Shown: positions 1 through 9,693 of the stretch, piece by piece | Numbering within the stretch: position 1 is the stretch's first letter | Layout: each line of letters begins with the position of its first letter | Assembly: GCA_002368355.1 (NCBI GenBank) | Contig: AP018281.1 | Span: forward strand, 1,054,001-1,118,000 | Direction of reading: 5' to 3' | Origin: Chondrocystis sp. NIES-4102 | Lineage (GTDB): Bacteria; Cyanobacteriota; Cyanobacteriia; Cyanobacteriales; Xenococcaceae | Length of the DNA stretch: 64,000 nucleotides | Notes under the pieces: generated by a model | What the model was told of the DNA's origin: nothing | What the model saw: only the letters and a program-made list of their open reading frames with translations | The model's database searches: none | Made by a program: the position numbers and the translations under genes

Positions 1-388
1 TGATAGCTACTATACATAAACTAAAAGCGATCGCAGGTAAAATTAAACGATAAAGGCTAACTCCAATACTACGCAGTGCAATCAATTCACTATCGCTCGA
101 AAGACGACTATAAGCCATTAAAGTTGCCAGTAAAATTGACATCGGAAAAGCCAAAACAATAAATTCAGGCATTCTTAAAATTAGAATTTTAACCGCCACT
201 CCCCACAATAATCCTGAGTCGGTTACTTTGCGAATTAGATCAAAAACTGCACCGATGGATAAACCTAATGAAGTAAATATCCCCATGCCAAATAAAAATG
301 GGAAAAATAACTCTTTGATGATGTAGAGATTCATCACCGATAAGCCCATACTTTGTCGCTCAAATATTTTGAATGCGCCGATTTTCAT
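1..388 (-). CDS. LptF/LptG-family permease (YjgP/YjgQ), 3' end outside window
   Basis: The reading frame is open from the ATG at 388 to the window edge, so only about the first 129 residues are visible. The protein starts MKIGAFKIFERQSMG and has a hydrophobic segment at about residues 22-45, then an amphipathic stretch with RMPEF and a second membrane segment ending in LLATLMAYSRLSSDSEL. This 'S.DSELIALRSIGVS' type region is characteristic of LptF/LptG permeases, which with LptB form the inner-membrane ABC exporter that lifts lipopolysaccharide onto the LptA bridge. lptA, lptB and an LptD-like gene occur elsewhere in the window (39983-41160, 55346-57493). Family assignment is from sequence pattern; whether it is F- or G-like cannot be told. 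Confidence 0.8.
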   Translation of the reverse strand, partial: MKIGAFKIFERQSMGLSVMNLYIIKELFFPFLFGMGIFTSLGLSIGAVFDLIRKVTDSGLLWGVAVKILILRMPEFIVLAFPMSILLATLMAYSRLSSDSELIALRSIGVSLYRLILPAIAFSLCIVAI

Positions 389-490
389 AGCTAGTTGTCG
401 GAATTGTCAGGGGAAAACTCAAGCTGTTATAACTAGAGAAAAATAATAAATGTCATAGTGATTAAATATGCAATTGCCAGAAACAACAGC

Positions 491-883
491 TTAACTTTTA
501 TTTCGTTTCATAGAACGAGTTTGATTGCGTCTATTGGTAATTAAACGTAATTCTGTTTGATGTACCTGCGCCCAATTTGCTAATGTTTGCAATGGTTGAA
601 TTAATTTAGTGCCAAAAACAGTTAGCTGGTATTCGGTCTTAGGTGGCACAACTGCATAAACAGTGCGTTGTAAAATTTCGTCAGACTCCAACTGTCTTAA
701 GGTTTGAGTCAACATTTTCTTAGATATTCCAGGTATTTCGCGTTGTATCTCAGTGTAACGTTTTGACCCTTGCTTGAGAACGTATAAGACAGGTAAAGTC
801 CATTTATCCCCAACAATATTAATAACTTGACGGATCGGGCAATCTAAATCTAATAAAGGTTCTTGCTGTTTTTGGGAAACCAT
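491..883 (-). CDS. HxlR-family winged-helix transcriptional regulator
   Basis: 130 residues, the usual HxlR length. After a short N-terminus comes the family signature CPIRQVINIVGDKWTLPVL at residues 15-33, with the conserved Cys at its start, then the winged-helix with RYTEIQREIPGISKKMLTQTL and the wing region ending in YQLTVFGTKL. HxlR proteins often sense thiol or electrophile stress through that Cys and repress a neighbouring operon. The gene is divergent from an RND efflux pair starting at 978, with about 94 bp between start codons, so control of the efflux operon is the natural inference. The ligand is unknown. Confidence 0.88.
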   Translation of the reverse strand: MVSQKQQEPLLDLDCPIRQVINIVGDKWTLPVLYVLKQGSKRYTEIQREIPGISKKMLTQTLRQLESDEILQRTVYAVVPPKTEYQLTVFGTKLIQPLQTLANWAQVHQTELRLITNRRNQTRSMKRNKS

Positions 884-977
884 AAAGTAACTATTATACT
901 AAAAAGTTCCTACTTGCAAAAAAGATTCCATATACGTCATATTAAAAGCAATATCTTTATAATTAATTTATATTCCT
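884..977. promoter_or_regulatory. Divergent promoter/operator region, HxlR gene and RND efflux operon
   Basis: This 94-bp gap must hold promoters for both directions. It contains an imperfect dyad, AGTAACT near 886-892 against AGTTCCTACT near 905-914 with a one-base bulge, lying just upstream of the regulator's start codon. Such a site could be the HxlR operator, but this is a pattern guess with no consensus behind it. Confidence 0.35.
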
Positions 978-2321
978 ATGACATACAGCAGGGTACAGGC
1001 TGGTAAAGCTTTTAGTATATCTTTGTTGTTTTTTGTTTTAACAGGCTGTGGTTCTAAACCTGTGGCGCAAGAAACCGCTCCCCCTGCCGTGTTGGTGCAA
1101 ATTAAAGATTTAGGTAACAATAAAGTTCAATCAAGTGATCAATTTGTTGGTGAATTAAAAGCTAAACAAAGAGTTGCCTTAGCCCCTAGAGTTGACGGAA
1201 CAATTATCAATATCGCCGTGCAAGAAGGAGATACAGTTAAGCAAGGGGACTTAATTTTAGAATTACAACAAAACCGCGAACAAGGGGAAGTTGAAGCAGC
1301 AAATGCGCAGGTTAATATTCAAAGGGCTAATGTTAGTGATGCCGAAGCCCAATTGAGAGCAACCGAAGCAGAGGTAGCAAGCGCACAAGCAGAGGTAGAA
1401 CAGAGTCGGGCAGATTTAAGAGAGCAAGAAGCAGAATTAGAACTTGCCAAAACCAATTTAGAAAGAACCAAATTTCTAGTAAAACAAGGAGCGCAATCAC
1501 AACAAAACCTAGATGAGCGGACGAGGGATTTAAATGCAGCGATCGCACAAACCGAGGCATTAAAAGCAGCTTTAAATGCTAGCCAGAAAACCCTGAATGC
1601 TAGTCAAGAACGAGTCAGTGCAGCCAGATCGGCGATCGCAGGACAACAAGCAGCCCTATCTCAAGCAGGTGCAAGGGTGGGTATTGCTCAGGATAATTTA
1701 GAATTTAATCGTCTTACTGCCCCGATATCTGGCATAGTTGGTGATATTCAACCAAAAATTGGCGATTATGTAGAAACTGGAGAGCAAGTAACTAGTATTG
1801 TTCAAGATCAATCTTTAGAATTAAATATAAATGTACCAATAGAACAGCGTAATCGACTCAAATTAGGTTTACCTGTAGAAATTATCGATACCAAAGGTAA
1901 AGCGATCGCTAAAGGAGATATTAATTTTATTGCCCCCTCGGTAGACCGTACAAGTCAAGGGATTTTAGTAAAAGCAGCAGTTAATAACAATGGTCAACTC
2001 CAGGATGATACAGTTGTGGGTGTCAGAATTATCTGGGCAGAAAAAACAGGTATTCTAATTCCTACTGAAGCAGTATCTAGAATTGCAGGTAAAAACTTTG
2101 TCTTTCTCGCCCAACAAGTCAAACAAGAAGACGGCAAAACCGCTTTAATTGCCAAACAGAAACCCGTAGAATTAGGAGCAATTCAAGGACAATCCTATCA
2201 AGTAATATCAGGTTTACAAGCAGGCGATCGCTTGATTACTTCTGGAACTCTCAACCTAACCGATGGTGTTCCTATTACTACTCAAGCACCTGGTGGTCAA
2301 GCAGTAAGCAGTAAGCAGTAA
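978..2321 (+). CDS. RND efflux periplasmic adaptor (membrane fusion protein), lipoprotein
   Basis: 447 residues. The N-terminus is a lipoprotein signal peptide with lipobox LTGC (Cys24). A biotinyl-lipoyl half (about 60-95, with PRVDGTI and VQEGDTVKQGDLI) is followed by an unusually long alanine/glutamate-rich coiled-coil hairpin (about 97-240), then the second lipoyl half (LTAPISGIVGDIQPKIGDYV) and the beta-barrel and membrane-proximal domains. It would link the inner-membrane pump encoded 27 bp downstream to an outer-membrane channel; no TolC-like gene is in the window. The last residues (QAVSSKQ) are encoded by a 7-bp tandem repeat, so the C-terminus was probably remodelled by repeat expansion. 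Confidence 0.92.
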   Translation: MTYSRVQAGKAFSISLLFFVLTGCGSKPVAQETAPPAVLVQIKDLGNNKVQSSDQFVGELKAKQRVALAPRVDGTIINIAVQEGDTVKQGDLILELQQNREQGEVEAANAQVNIQRANVSDAEAQLRATEAEVASAQAEVEQSRADLREQEAELELAKTNLERTKFLVKQGAQSQQNLDERTRDLNAAIAQTEALKAALNASQKTLNASQERVSAARSAIAGQQAALSQAGARVGIAQDNLEFNRLTAPISGIVGDIQPKIGDYVETGEQVTSIVQDQSLELNINVPIEQRNRLKLGLPVEIIDTKGKAIAKGDINFIAPSVDRTSQGILVKAAVNNNGQLQDDTVVGVRIIWAEKTGILIPTEAVSRIAGKNFVFLAQQVKQEDGKTALIAKQKPVELGAIQGQSYQVISGLQAGDRLITSGTLNLTDGVPITTQAPGGQAVSSKQ

Positions 2322-2328
2322 GCAGTGA
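2301..2328 (+). repeat. 7-bp tandem repeat (GCAGTAA, 4 units) at gene 3' end
   Basis: Four consecutive heptamers (three GCAGTAA and one GCAGTGA) cover the last codons and stop of the adaptor gene and extend 7 bp past it. This is STRR-type repeat sequence that has entered coding DNA and supplies the stop codon. Confidence 0.9.
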
Positions 2329-2348
2329 TCAATTATCAGTAACTTAAA

Positions 2349-5300
2349 ATGATTCTTAGTATTGCCGACATTTTCATCAAAAGACCCATCTTAACAACAG
2401 TTTGTGCTGTAATTACGGTAATTGTGGGAGCGATTACTATCCCAACCTTGCCTATCTCTCAGTTACCACAAATTGCACCTATTCAGGTAGAAGTAACTTC
2501 TGCTTATATTGGGGCAGATGCCGAAACAGCAGAAACCAATGTAACCAGTGTAATTGAACGGGAAATTAACGGGGTGGAGAATATGAGTTATATCTCCTCT
2601 AATACTAGTAATAATGGTGTAACTAATATTGCGGTTTCCTTCCCACCAGATATAGACAGAGATATAGCCCAGGTAAATGTGCAAAACCGAGTAGCTTTAT
2701 CAGAACCTCAGCTACCAGCAATAGTACAGCAAACGGGGGTAACGGTACAAAAATCCTCGCCAGATTTATTAATGGCGCTTGCTTTCTATGCTGAAAATGG
2801 CGAATACGATGATTTATTTTTAAGTAACTATCTAGACCTCTATGTACTAGATCAGGTAAAAAGAATTGAAGGCGTAGGACGAGCGGTTATTTTTGGAGAA
2901 AGAAAATATGCCATGCGCCTATGGCTAAATCCAGATGCCTTAGCAGCCAGAAATTTAGGTGCAGAGGATGTAGTTAATGCTCTACAAGAGCAAAATATTC
3001 AAGTTGGGGCGGGAAAAATTGGTCAACAACCTGCTCCTGATGATCAAAGATTTGAATTTACGCTGCGTGCTGCTAGTAGATTAGCTAGTGTTGAAGAATT
3101 TGAGAACATAGTAATTAGTACGGGGGAAAATGGCAATTTAATCAAGCTAAAGGATGTTGGCAGGGCAGAATTAGGGGCAGAAAATTATGATACCTCAGCT
3201 AAGTTTAAAGGTAAGCCCACAGTGGGGATGGGGATATTTCAATTACCAGGGAGTAATGCTTTAGAGGTAGGGACAGCAGTTAAAGAGATGCTGGCGGACT
3301 TATCAGTGGCGTTTCCTCCTGGAATGAATTATGAAATTGCTTTAGATGCGACAGAATTTGTCAAAGTATCATTAGAAGAAGTGATTAAAACTCTAGTGGA
3401 AGCAATTTTACTGGTAGTTTTAATTCTGTTTATCTTTTTACAAGACTGGCGTACTACTCTGATTCCAGCCGTAGCCATTCCCGTATCTTTAGTTGGAGCT
3501 TTTGCCTTTCTTAAGATCTTTGGATTTCAAATCAATACCCTAACCTTGTTTGCGATGGTCTTATCCACAGGGGTTGTAGTCGATGATGCGATTGTTGTAG
3601 TAGAAGCGATCGCCACAAAAGTAGAACGGGGTATGCCAGCACGTATAGCTGCTATTGAAGCGATGAATGAGCTTACAGGGGCAGTAATTGCTACTTCTTT
3701 AGTCTTGGCTGCGGTGTTTATTCCTGTTTCTTTCTTCCCAGGGTCAACAGGAGTAATTTTTAAACAGTTTTCCCTAACAATTGTTTTTGCGATCGCTCTT
3801 TCTACTTTTAATGCTCTTTCCTTTTCCCCTGCGATGGCAGGTGTATTATTACGACCCACACAGAATACAGGTGGTATTTTAAGTAAGTTTTTCCAGAAGT
3901 TTAATCAGATATTTAGTTGGATTACCAATAAATACACCCAGGCGATTACTTTTCTAACTAAAAGGGTGGTTCGTCCTTTCGTTTTGGCGGGTTTTACTGC
4001 CTTAATTCTCTTTACCTACTTTTTATATAACTTTATTCCTACAGGTTTTATACCCGAAGAAGACCAAGGCTATTTCTTTACTATTGTTCAAGCCCCTGAT
4101 GGTGTTTCCCTCAAATATACCGAGGAAATTATGGCACAAGTGGCAGATAAAATCGCTCAGGTAGAAGACATCAGTAGCTATTTTGCTCTTAGTGGTTTTG
4201 GCTTTGAGGGTAACGGTAGTAATAGAGGTTTTGTCTTTGGTAAACTCAAACCTTGGTCAGAAAGACCTCAAGCAGAACAATCAATATATGCCCTTCTTGG
4301 TCGTTTAAATGGTTCATTCCAAACTATTACAGGAGCAAGAGCTTTTGCGGTTAATGCGCCTCCTGTTAGGGGTTTAAGTACCTTTGGGGGGTTTGAATTT
4401 CAACTGCAAGACCGACGTGGCTTACCCATTTCAGTCCTAGTCGAAAATGCCAATAAAATGATTGGTGCTGCCAACCAAAGACCAGAAATAGGTGCTGCTT
4501 TTACCCAATTTGCTGCTAATACACCCCAGATAGAAGTTGGAGTAAATCGCGATCGCGCCAAAGCTTTGGGAATTAATATTGATGATATTTTTGACACCTT
4601 ACAGTCCTATTTAGGATCTAGATACGTTAATGATTTTGTCTTGGGACAGAGACAATACCGTGTTTATATTCAGGCAGATAGTGACTTTCGGGCAAATCCT
4701 CAAGATATTAACAAACTCTATGTAACTTCCAGTAGCGGTCAGCTAGTATCATTAGGTACTCTAGTAGAGTTAAAAGAATTTACAGGGCCTCAAACCATTT
4801 CCCGTTATAACCTTTTCCGCTCCATTAAAATACAAGGATCTCCAGCCCCAGGTTATAGTACAGGACAGGCAATAAGTGCGATGGAAGAAGTTGCAGCAGC
4901 AATTTTGCCCGCCAGCCTCGGTTATGAATGGACAGGTACAGCCTTAGAAGAGAAAACCGCAGGAGGACAGTCCGTATTAATTTTTGGCTTGGGTTTATTG
5001 ATGGCATTTTTAGTATTAGCAGCCCAATACGAAAGCTACATAGATCCTTTTATTATTATCCTCACCGTACCCTTAGCAGTTTTAGGGGCAATTGTGGCTA
5101 TTTGGTTGCGGGCTAATATTTGGCAAGCTGGGAGTGTTTGGCCACTAACTAATAACGATGTTTACGTTCAAGTAGGGTTGGTGATGTTGATAGGTTTAGC
5201 CAGTAAAAACGCGATTCTAATTGTAGAATATGCCAACCAATTAAAAGAACAGGGACTAAATACCGTACAAGCAGCAATTAAGGCAGGACAAGAACGTTTT

Positions 5301-5588
5301 CGCCCAATTTTGATGACTGCCATTTCTAGTTTGATTGGTTTTTTCCCCCTAGTAGTCGCTACGGGTGCAGGGGCATCAAGTCGTTGGTCACTAGGGACAG
5401 CCGTGTTTGGTGGGATGTTGTTTGCTACAGTGTTGAGTTTATTTATCGTACCTTCCCTCTACATTATAATTAAGGGCTTAGAATCCTATATTAAAGGAGA
5501 CAGAAAGAGCGATCGCCATCCTCCTAAACAGCTTGATAGTTTTTATGAACAAGATAAAAAAATAGTGTCTACTAGAAGCGAAGAATAA
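2349..5588 (+). CDS. RND multidrug efflux transporter, AcrB/HAE1 type
   Basis: 1079 residues, slightly longer than AcrB. It starts with the family opening (SIADIFIKRPILTTV) and TM1, then has two large periplasmic loops and two bundles of membrane helices. The proton-relay residues are present: the Asp pair D412/D413 in GVVVDDAIVVVEA, and K953 in GLASKNAILIVEY. The protein uses proton motive force to expel hydrophobic compounds from the periplasm or inner leaflet. It is co-transcribed with the adaptor at 978 and probably regulated by the divergent HxlR protein. The substrate cannot be read from sequence. The C-terminal tail after the last helix is polar and somewhat extended. Confidence 0.95.
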   Translation: MILSIADIFIKRPILTTVCAVITVIVGAITIPTLPISQLPQIAPIQVEVTSAYIGADAETAETNVTSVIEREINGVENMSYISSNTSNNGVTNIAVSFPPDIDRDIAQVNVQNRVALSEPQLPAIVQQTGVTVQKSSPDLLMALAFYAENGEYDDLFLSNYLDLYVLDQVKRIEGVGRAVIFGERKYAMRLWLNPDALAARNLGAEDVVNALQEQNIQVGAGKIGQQPAPDDQRFEFTLRAASRLASVEEFENIVISTGENGNLIKLKDVGRAELGAENYDTSAKFKGKPTVGMGIFQLPGSNALEVGTAVKEMLADLSVAFPPGMNYEIALDATEFVKVSLEEVIKTLVEAILLVVLILFIFLQDWRTTLIPAVAIPVSLVGAFAFLKIFGFQINTLTLFAMVLSTGVVVDDAIVVVEAIATKVERGMPARIAAIEAMNELTGAVIATSLVLAAVFIPVSFFPGSTGVIFKQFSLTIVFAIALSTFNALSFSPAMAGVLLRPTQNTGGILSKFFQKFNQIFSWITNKYTQAITFLTKRVVRPFVLAGFTALILFTYFLYNFIPTGFIPEEDQGYFFTIVQAPDGVSLKYTEEIMAQVADKIAQVEDISSYFALSGFGFEGNGSNRGFVFGKLKPWSERPQAEQSIYALLGRLNGSFQTITGARAFAVNAPPVRGLSTFGGFEFQLQDRRGLPISVLVENANKMIGAANQRPEIGAAFTQFAANTPQIEVGVNRDRAKALGINIDDIFDTLQSYLGSRYVNDFVLGQRQYRVYIQADSDFRANPQDINKLYVTSSSGQLVSLGTLVELKEFTGPQTISRYNLFRSIKIQGSPAPGYSTGQAISAMEEVAAAILPASLGYEWTGTALEEKTAGGQSVLIFGLGLLMAFLVLAAQYESYIDPFIIILTVPLAVLGAIVAIWLRANIWQAGSVWPLTNNDVYVQVGLVMLIGLASKNAILIVEYANQLKEQGLNTVQAAIKAGQERFRPILMTAISSLIGFFPLVVATGAGASSRWSLGTAVFGGMLFATVLSLFIVPSLYIIIKGLESYIKGDRKSDRHPPKQLDSFYEQDKKIVSTRSEE

Positions 5589-5611
5589 TTAAATTAATAA
5601 CGATGTTAAAT

Positions 5612-6038
5612 CTACTCATCAACAAATTTATCCGATAGAGCAAAAGAGATGGAAATGGAAGCATAATCAGGTAAATCGAAAATGATAGACATCCTGGCAA
5701 TAGCCAAGTTGTGAATTCTTGGGTAAATTTCTACCAAATAATTCTTCAAACTAGGACTATCATTTAAAATGCTCTCAATACGAGATCTAAATTCTATAAT
5801 TTCTATTTTCCAGCCTCGCTCAAGTGCGATCGCGTTCGGTTGTCCAATATTTAAGTTTGAGAAGGTGTTCAATTAATCTCTCCAAATAGCTTTGCAAAGC
5901 ACGACGCTCACTTTTTCCCATGCCTTCAATTTCATCAATCAAATTACTCCAATCGATCGCCTTCATATCTTTATTTTTTAGATCAGATACAGTTTTTTGT
6001 ATCCAAAGATTAAAATCCTGGTTATAAAGAGCAGACAT
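5612..6038 (-). pseudogene. DUF29 family protein, frameshifted
   Basis: Two overlapping frames together make one DUF29 protein. The 5' part (6038 to about 5825) gives MSALYNQDFNLWIQKTV, WSNLIDEIEGMGKSERRAL and the EHLLKLKYW motif typical of DUF29. The 3' part (about 5825 to 5612) continues with RGWKIEIIEFRSRIESIL, NDSPSLKNYL and the C-terminus. Continuity needs a one-base shift at about 5821-5826, next to the HIP1 octamer at 5826-5833. DUF29 is a common cyanobacterial family of unknown function, often multicopy. Either this copy is inactivated or the base is a sequencing error. Confidence 0.82.
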
Positions 6039-6194
6039 TTTGCTGAGAAATTTAGATATAAAATAACTAAGTAATTAAGTAACAACCTAAGATATAAATT
6101 GCTATAAGGCAAGATCAGTTAAAATTCAACGAGGGGTTAAGATATAACAACCAACTAGTTTTTCCCTAAAACATACATATTTAGATATTTTTAA

Positions 6195-7019
6195 ATGATC
6201 TGGCCATTTAATAGAAAGAAAAAACAAATAGCACGAATTGAAATCACAGGCGCGATCGCTTCAGAAACTCGTAAACAAGTACTTAAAGCTTTTAAAATAA
6301 TTGAAGAAAAGAAATTTCCAGCCCTATTATTGCGTATAGACTCTCCTGGAGGTACAGTAGCAGATTCTCAAGAAATTTTTGCAGCCTTACAGAGATTACA
6401 ACAGGAAAAAGACGTTAAAGTAGTTGCCAGTTTTGGTAATATCTCCGCTTCTGGAGGGGTTTATATTGGTGTTGGTGCAAAACATATTGTTTCAAATCCA
6501 GGCACAATTACAGGTAGCATCGGGGTTATATTGCGAGGTAATAACCTAGAGCGTTTATTAGATAAAGTCGGCGTTTCCTTTAAAGTGGTAAAATCTGGGC
6601 CCTATAAAGATATTTTGGCATTTGATCGCGAACTGACTAAAGAAGAAGAGCAGATTCTACAGCAGTTAATTGATGTCAGTTATGGTCAATTTGTTGCTAC
6701 TGTTGCCAAAGGACGTAACCTAGACGAAGCAACTGTAAAATCCTTTGCTGATGGTCGAGTATTTACAGGGGAACAAGCCCTAGAATTGGGTTTGGTAGAT
6801 CGTTTGGGGACAGAAGAAGATGCGCGTCGTTGGGCAGCAGAATTAGCAGGTTTAGATCCCAATAAAGCGGAATGTTTTAATATTGAAGAACCTAAACCCT
6901 TTATTAACCGTTTAATTCCAGGAAGAAGTCAAACTCAATCAGTAAGCGCGATCGCCCTCAATTCAATTCAGTTTGATTTAGCTACTAGCGGTATGCCTTT
7001 ATGGTTATATCGTCCTTAA
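6195..7019 (+). CDS. sppA: Signal peptide peptidase SppA, short form
   Basis: 274 residues, matching the half-length (67K-independent) SppA type. It has the ClpP/crotonase-like fold motifs LLRIDSPGGTVADSQEI, then ASGGVYI with the nucleophile Ser86, and SGPYKDI with the general-base Lys138. The spacing of 52 residues between them equals that between S147 and K199 of the Bacillus enzyme. The family cleaves leftover signal peptides and membrane protein fragments. The N-terminus has no clear transmembrane helix (MIWPFNRKKKQIARIEI), so the protein may be peripheral to the membrane. It stands alone, with no operon partner. Confidence 0.92.
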   Translation: MIWPFNRKKKQIARIEITGAIASETRKQVLKAFKIIEEKKFPALLLRIDSPGGTVADSQEIFAALQRLQQEKDVKVVASFGNISASGGVYIGVGAKHIVSNPGTITGSIGVILRGNNLERLLDKVGVSFKVVKSGPYKDILAFDRELTKEEEQILQQLIDVSYGQFVATVAKGRNLDEATVKSFADGRVFTGEQALELGLVDRLGTEEDARRWAAELAGLDPNKAECFNIEEPKPFINRLIPGRSQTQSVSAIALNSIQFDLATSGMPLWLYRP

Positions 7020-7054
7020 TTGCTTCACAACCAATCACATCTGATACACACATT

Positions 7055-7999
7055 CTACTGTTCAACAATCCCAAGATCAGTATGAACTGCTTTATATTCT
7101 TGATAATCCAAACCCAAAAGACCTGCAAAAGTACCTGCACCACGATAAATATAAAGTAAGGCTTGTACGATCGCCGATTTACCCAAAATTAAACTAGGAA
7201 TTAGTGTTAATAATCCAATAATTATTAGCATTAATCCTTTTACTATCCTGATTAACTTTACCTGCAAAGCTGGATACAACTCCTTTTCAACTAAACTGTG
7301 CGTACCCCAAGTACGATAACCACGATTAAGAATCCATTTTATATTAGTACGAGAGCTAGCAATCCAATCATCAACAATCGCTTCATCTGCCCAAACGATT
7401 TTATAACCAGCTTTATTTAAATTTAAGAAAAAGTGAGTGTCTTCTCCACCTGTAATCGCAAAGCGATCGTCAAATACCTGGTCATAGTTACGAATAATAT
7501 CCCCCCTCACCATCACATTATTTGTAAAGGCAACATGAAGTTGTTCTCCTGTTTTAAAGCGCGGAGTATCAAAAAATCTCCCCTTTGTGATCCAATCAGG
7601 AACTTTCTCGTGAAAATAGGGTATAACAGCCCCCGTGACTACATCAGCATTATATTCTTTTTGTACTAATAACAGTTCTTCTAGCCAAGTTGCTTGAGGA
7701 ACTTCATCATCATCAATCATCACCACAAAATCTGTATCTTTTGCAGCCAAATTAAGGGACTTGTTACGAGCGTAAGTGATTCCTCTTTGAGACTGTGTAT
7801 CAGTTTTTAATAACCATTTAAAATTATTTTTGACCTCTTGACATATCTGTTGTGCTACACCAAGAGTGTCATTATCTACTACAATAACTTCAATTGCAGG
7901 AGCTTCTATTCTGGTAAAAGTTAATTCATTAATTCCTTGTAAAAGGCGTTTTAAACCTTCTGGGCGTTTATAAGTAATTACACAAATGGAAATTAGCAT
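7055..7999 (-). CDS. Glycosyltransferase family 2 (ExoM-like)
   Basis: 314 residues. The GT-A fold opens with [18 protein letters not shown], followed by VIVVDND, the DxD-type motif MIDDDEVP near residue 95, and an acceptor-region motif ([19 protein letters not shown]). Two hydrophobic segments lie at about residues 240-280. It probably adds a sugar to a lipid-linked polysaccharide intermediate at the membrane face. The donor sugar is unknown. It is the only gene on this strand between two plus-strand genes. Confidence 0.88.
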   Translation of the reverse strand: MLISICVITYKRPEGLKRLLQGINELTFTRIEAPAIEVIVVDNDTLGVAQQICQEVKNNFKWLLKTDTQSQRGITYARNKSLNLAAKDTDFVVMIDDDEVPQATWLEELLLVQKEYNADVVTGAVIPYFHEKVPDWITKGRFFDTPRFKTGEQLHVAFTNNVMVRGDIIRNYDQVFDDRFAITGGEDTHFFLNLNKAGYKIVWADEAIVDDWIASSRTNIKWILNRGYRTWGTHSLVEKELYPALQVKLIRIVKGLMLIIIGLLTLIPSLILGKSAIVQALLYIYRGAGTFAGLLGLDYQEYKAVHTDLGIVEQ

Positions 8000-8371
8000 A
8001 GTTAGTAAAAGTTTTAATTTTAAAATTATCTATTGTTGCTCATTTAAAATATGAACCCAATGAGGCAATTGCGCTTTAGTCATCTAGATACAAAAAAAAT
8101 TTAGCTAAAATCATAACTTAACCAAACTTGATATATTCAGATTCAGCAATGCTAATTATCTTAAATTCGCTCTAAGGGAAGAAAATATAGTTGCGCCTCA
8201 ATTAAATTCGATTAACTGTTTTACTAAATTAACATTAATTTTTTTCACATACCCACTATTCATTGAAGAGAAAAAAAAGAGTTTAAAATTGGATAAGTGC
8301 TAAAGTTGCTTGGATCAGTGCTATTTTAGTGAGCATTAATAACTATTCACTAGTAGATAATTATCATCTTT
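8000..8371. other. Intergenic region, 372 bp, no gene seen
   Basis: AT-rich DNA between two divergent glycosyltransferase genes. I see A/T tracts and promoter-like AT-rich stretches but no convincing ORF, RNA hairpin or repeat. It presumably contains the two promoters. Confidence 0.5.
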
Positions 8372-9574
8372 ATGAACTTACTCAGTATAATTAATTTAAT
8401 TTTGCTATTAGGTGGATGTATAGTCATTATTCCCTGCCTAACCTTTATGATTGAATGTTTAGGGGGATTTTTTGCTACTAAATCAGAGTTTACCCTACCA
8501 GACATTCCAAGACCAAAAATTACAGTTTTAATTCCTGCCCACAACGAAGCAGAACAAATTCAAGACGTGCTAAAGGTTTTGCTGCAACAAATAACTCCAG
8601 AAGATCAGGTAATTGTCATTGCAGATAACTGTCATGATAATACTGCTCAGTTAGCAAGAGATACAGGGGTAACTGTTATAGAAAGGGAAAATAAAACTCA
8701 TCGGGGTAAAGGATACGCTCTAGACTATGCTATGCAGAAAATTAAAGATAATCCCCCAGAAGTACTAGTGATTTTAGATGGTGATTGTATTATTGCACCC
8801 AATACACTCCAAAACATTGCTTATACAGCGATCGCTACAGGTAGACCAGTACAAGCAACCTACTTAATGGATCAGCCCGAAGATCCTAGCCTTAAAGATA
8901 ATATTTCGATGTTTTCCCTCAAAGTTAAAAACTTAGTTCGTCTACTAGGACTAAATCGTTTAGGTTGGCATTGCTTACTAACAGGATCAGGAATGGCTTT
9001 TCCTTGGTCACTCATTAATCAAGTCTCTTTAGCAGGTAGCAAAACTACAGACGATACTCAACTTACTGTAGATTTAACTTTAGCCCGAACAACTCCCGTA
9101 TTCTGCGAAGATGCCTTAGTAATGGGTCGTCTGATGAAAGGCAAAGATGCTCAAAGCCAGCGATCGCGTTGGGAACATGGGCAGTTGGAAATGATTTTAA
9201 TCGAAGTTCCTCGACTACTCAAAGCTTTTGTCACAACAGGCAATTGGGCTGCTTTAGGACTGGCTTTAGATATTGCTGTACCCCCTCTATCTTTATTGGT
9301 TATGACTTGGATGCTGAGTATGACCGTAACTTTAGTTGCAGCCATCATCGGTGGTGTTTCTATTGTCCCTGCAATTATCGTGAGTGTAGCTGGATTATTT
9401 CTATTTACAGGTGTACTACTAGCTTGGGTAAAATTTGGACGCTCCGATCTACCACTACAAAATTTGCTCGCTATTCCCTTTTATATGCTCAGTAAGATTC
9501 CAATTTACCTAAATTTCCTAATCAAACCCCAAAGCAGATGGTTAAAAACCGAACGAGATTTATCTAATAATTGA
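8372..9574 (+). CDS. Membrane-bound processive-type glycosyltransferase family 2
   Basis: 400 residues. An N-terminal membrane helix (about 5-30) precedes a GT2 domain with ITVLIPAHNEAEQI, VIVIADNCHDNTA, the DGD motif in VILDGDCII, TDDTQLTVDL and the QxxRW motif (QRSRW) that marks processive or membrane-embedded GT2 enzymes. Two or more hydrophobic helices follow at about 290-350, and the tail has another at about 370-385. This is the cellulose/hyaluronan-synthase-like layout. The product polysaccharide is unknown. No partner gene lies next to it. Confidence 0.9.
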   Translation: MNLLSIINLILLLGGCIVIIPCLTFMIECLGGFFATKSEFTLPDIPRPKITVLIPAHNEAEQIQDVLKVLLQQITPEDQVIVIADNCHDNTAQLARDTGVTVIERENKTHRGKGYALDYAMQKIKDNPPEVLVILDGDCIIAPNTLQNIAYTAIATGRPVQATYLMDQPEDPSLKDNISMFSLKVKNLVRLLGLNRLGWHCLLTGSGMAFPWSLINQVSLAGSKTTDDTQLTVDLTLARTTPVFCEDALVMGRLMKGKDAQSQRSRWEHGQLEMILIEVPRLLKAFVTTGNWAALGLALDIAVPPLSLLVMTWMLSMTVTLVAAIIGGVSIVPAIIVSVAGLFLFTGVLLAWVKFGRSDLPLQNLLAIPFYMLSKIPIYLNFLIKPQSRWLKTERDLSNN

Positions 9575-9577
9575 TAG

Positions 9578-9693
9578 ACTTTTAGCTTTTAGCTATTACC
9601 TGACTACTACCCAAACCCCTACTACCTACTACCCAAACCCCCACTACCTACTACCCAAACCCCCACTACCTACTACCTACTACCTACTACCTA
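9578..9693. repeat. STRR tract: TTTAGCT heptamers and CTACTAC/ACCCAAACC units
   Basis: Just after the glycosyltransferase stop are two TTTAGCT heptamers (about 9579-9594). From 9602 there is a tract of CTACTAC heptamers broken by CCAAACCCC segments, repeated three times, ending in pure TACCTAC units near 9693. The same composite unit recurs at 28791-28813. Confidence 0.88.

Noticed and set aside
1333-1560. Leucine-rich reverse-strand ORF in the adaptor gene
   Set aside because: It mirrors the alanine/glutamate-rich coiled-coil of the plus-strand gene; no RBS and no family pattern.
3527-3859. 110-residue reverse ORF inside the RND pump gene
   Set aside because: Composition is the shadow of membrane-helix codons; it lies wholly within a confident gene.
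8043-8096. 17-residue reverse ORF (MTKAQLPHWVHILNEQQ)
   Set aside because: Too short, no RBS, no known small-protein pattern.
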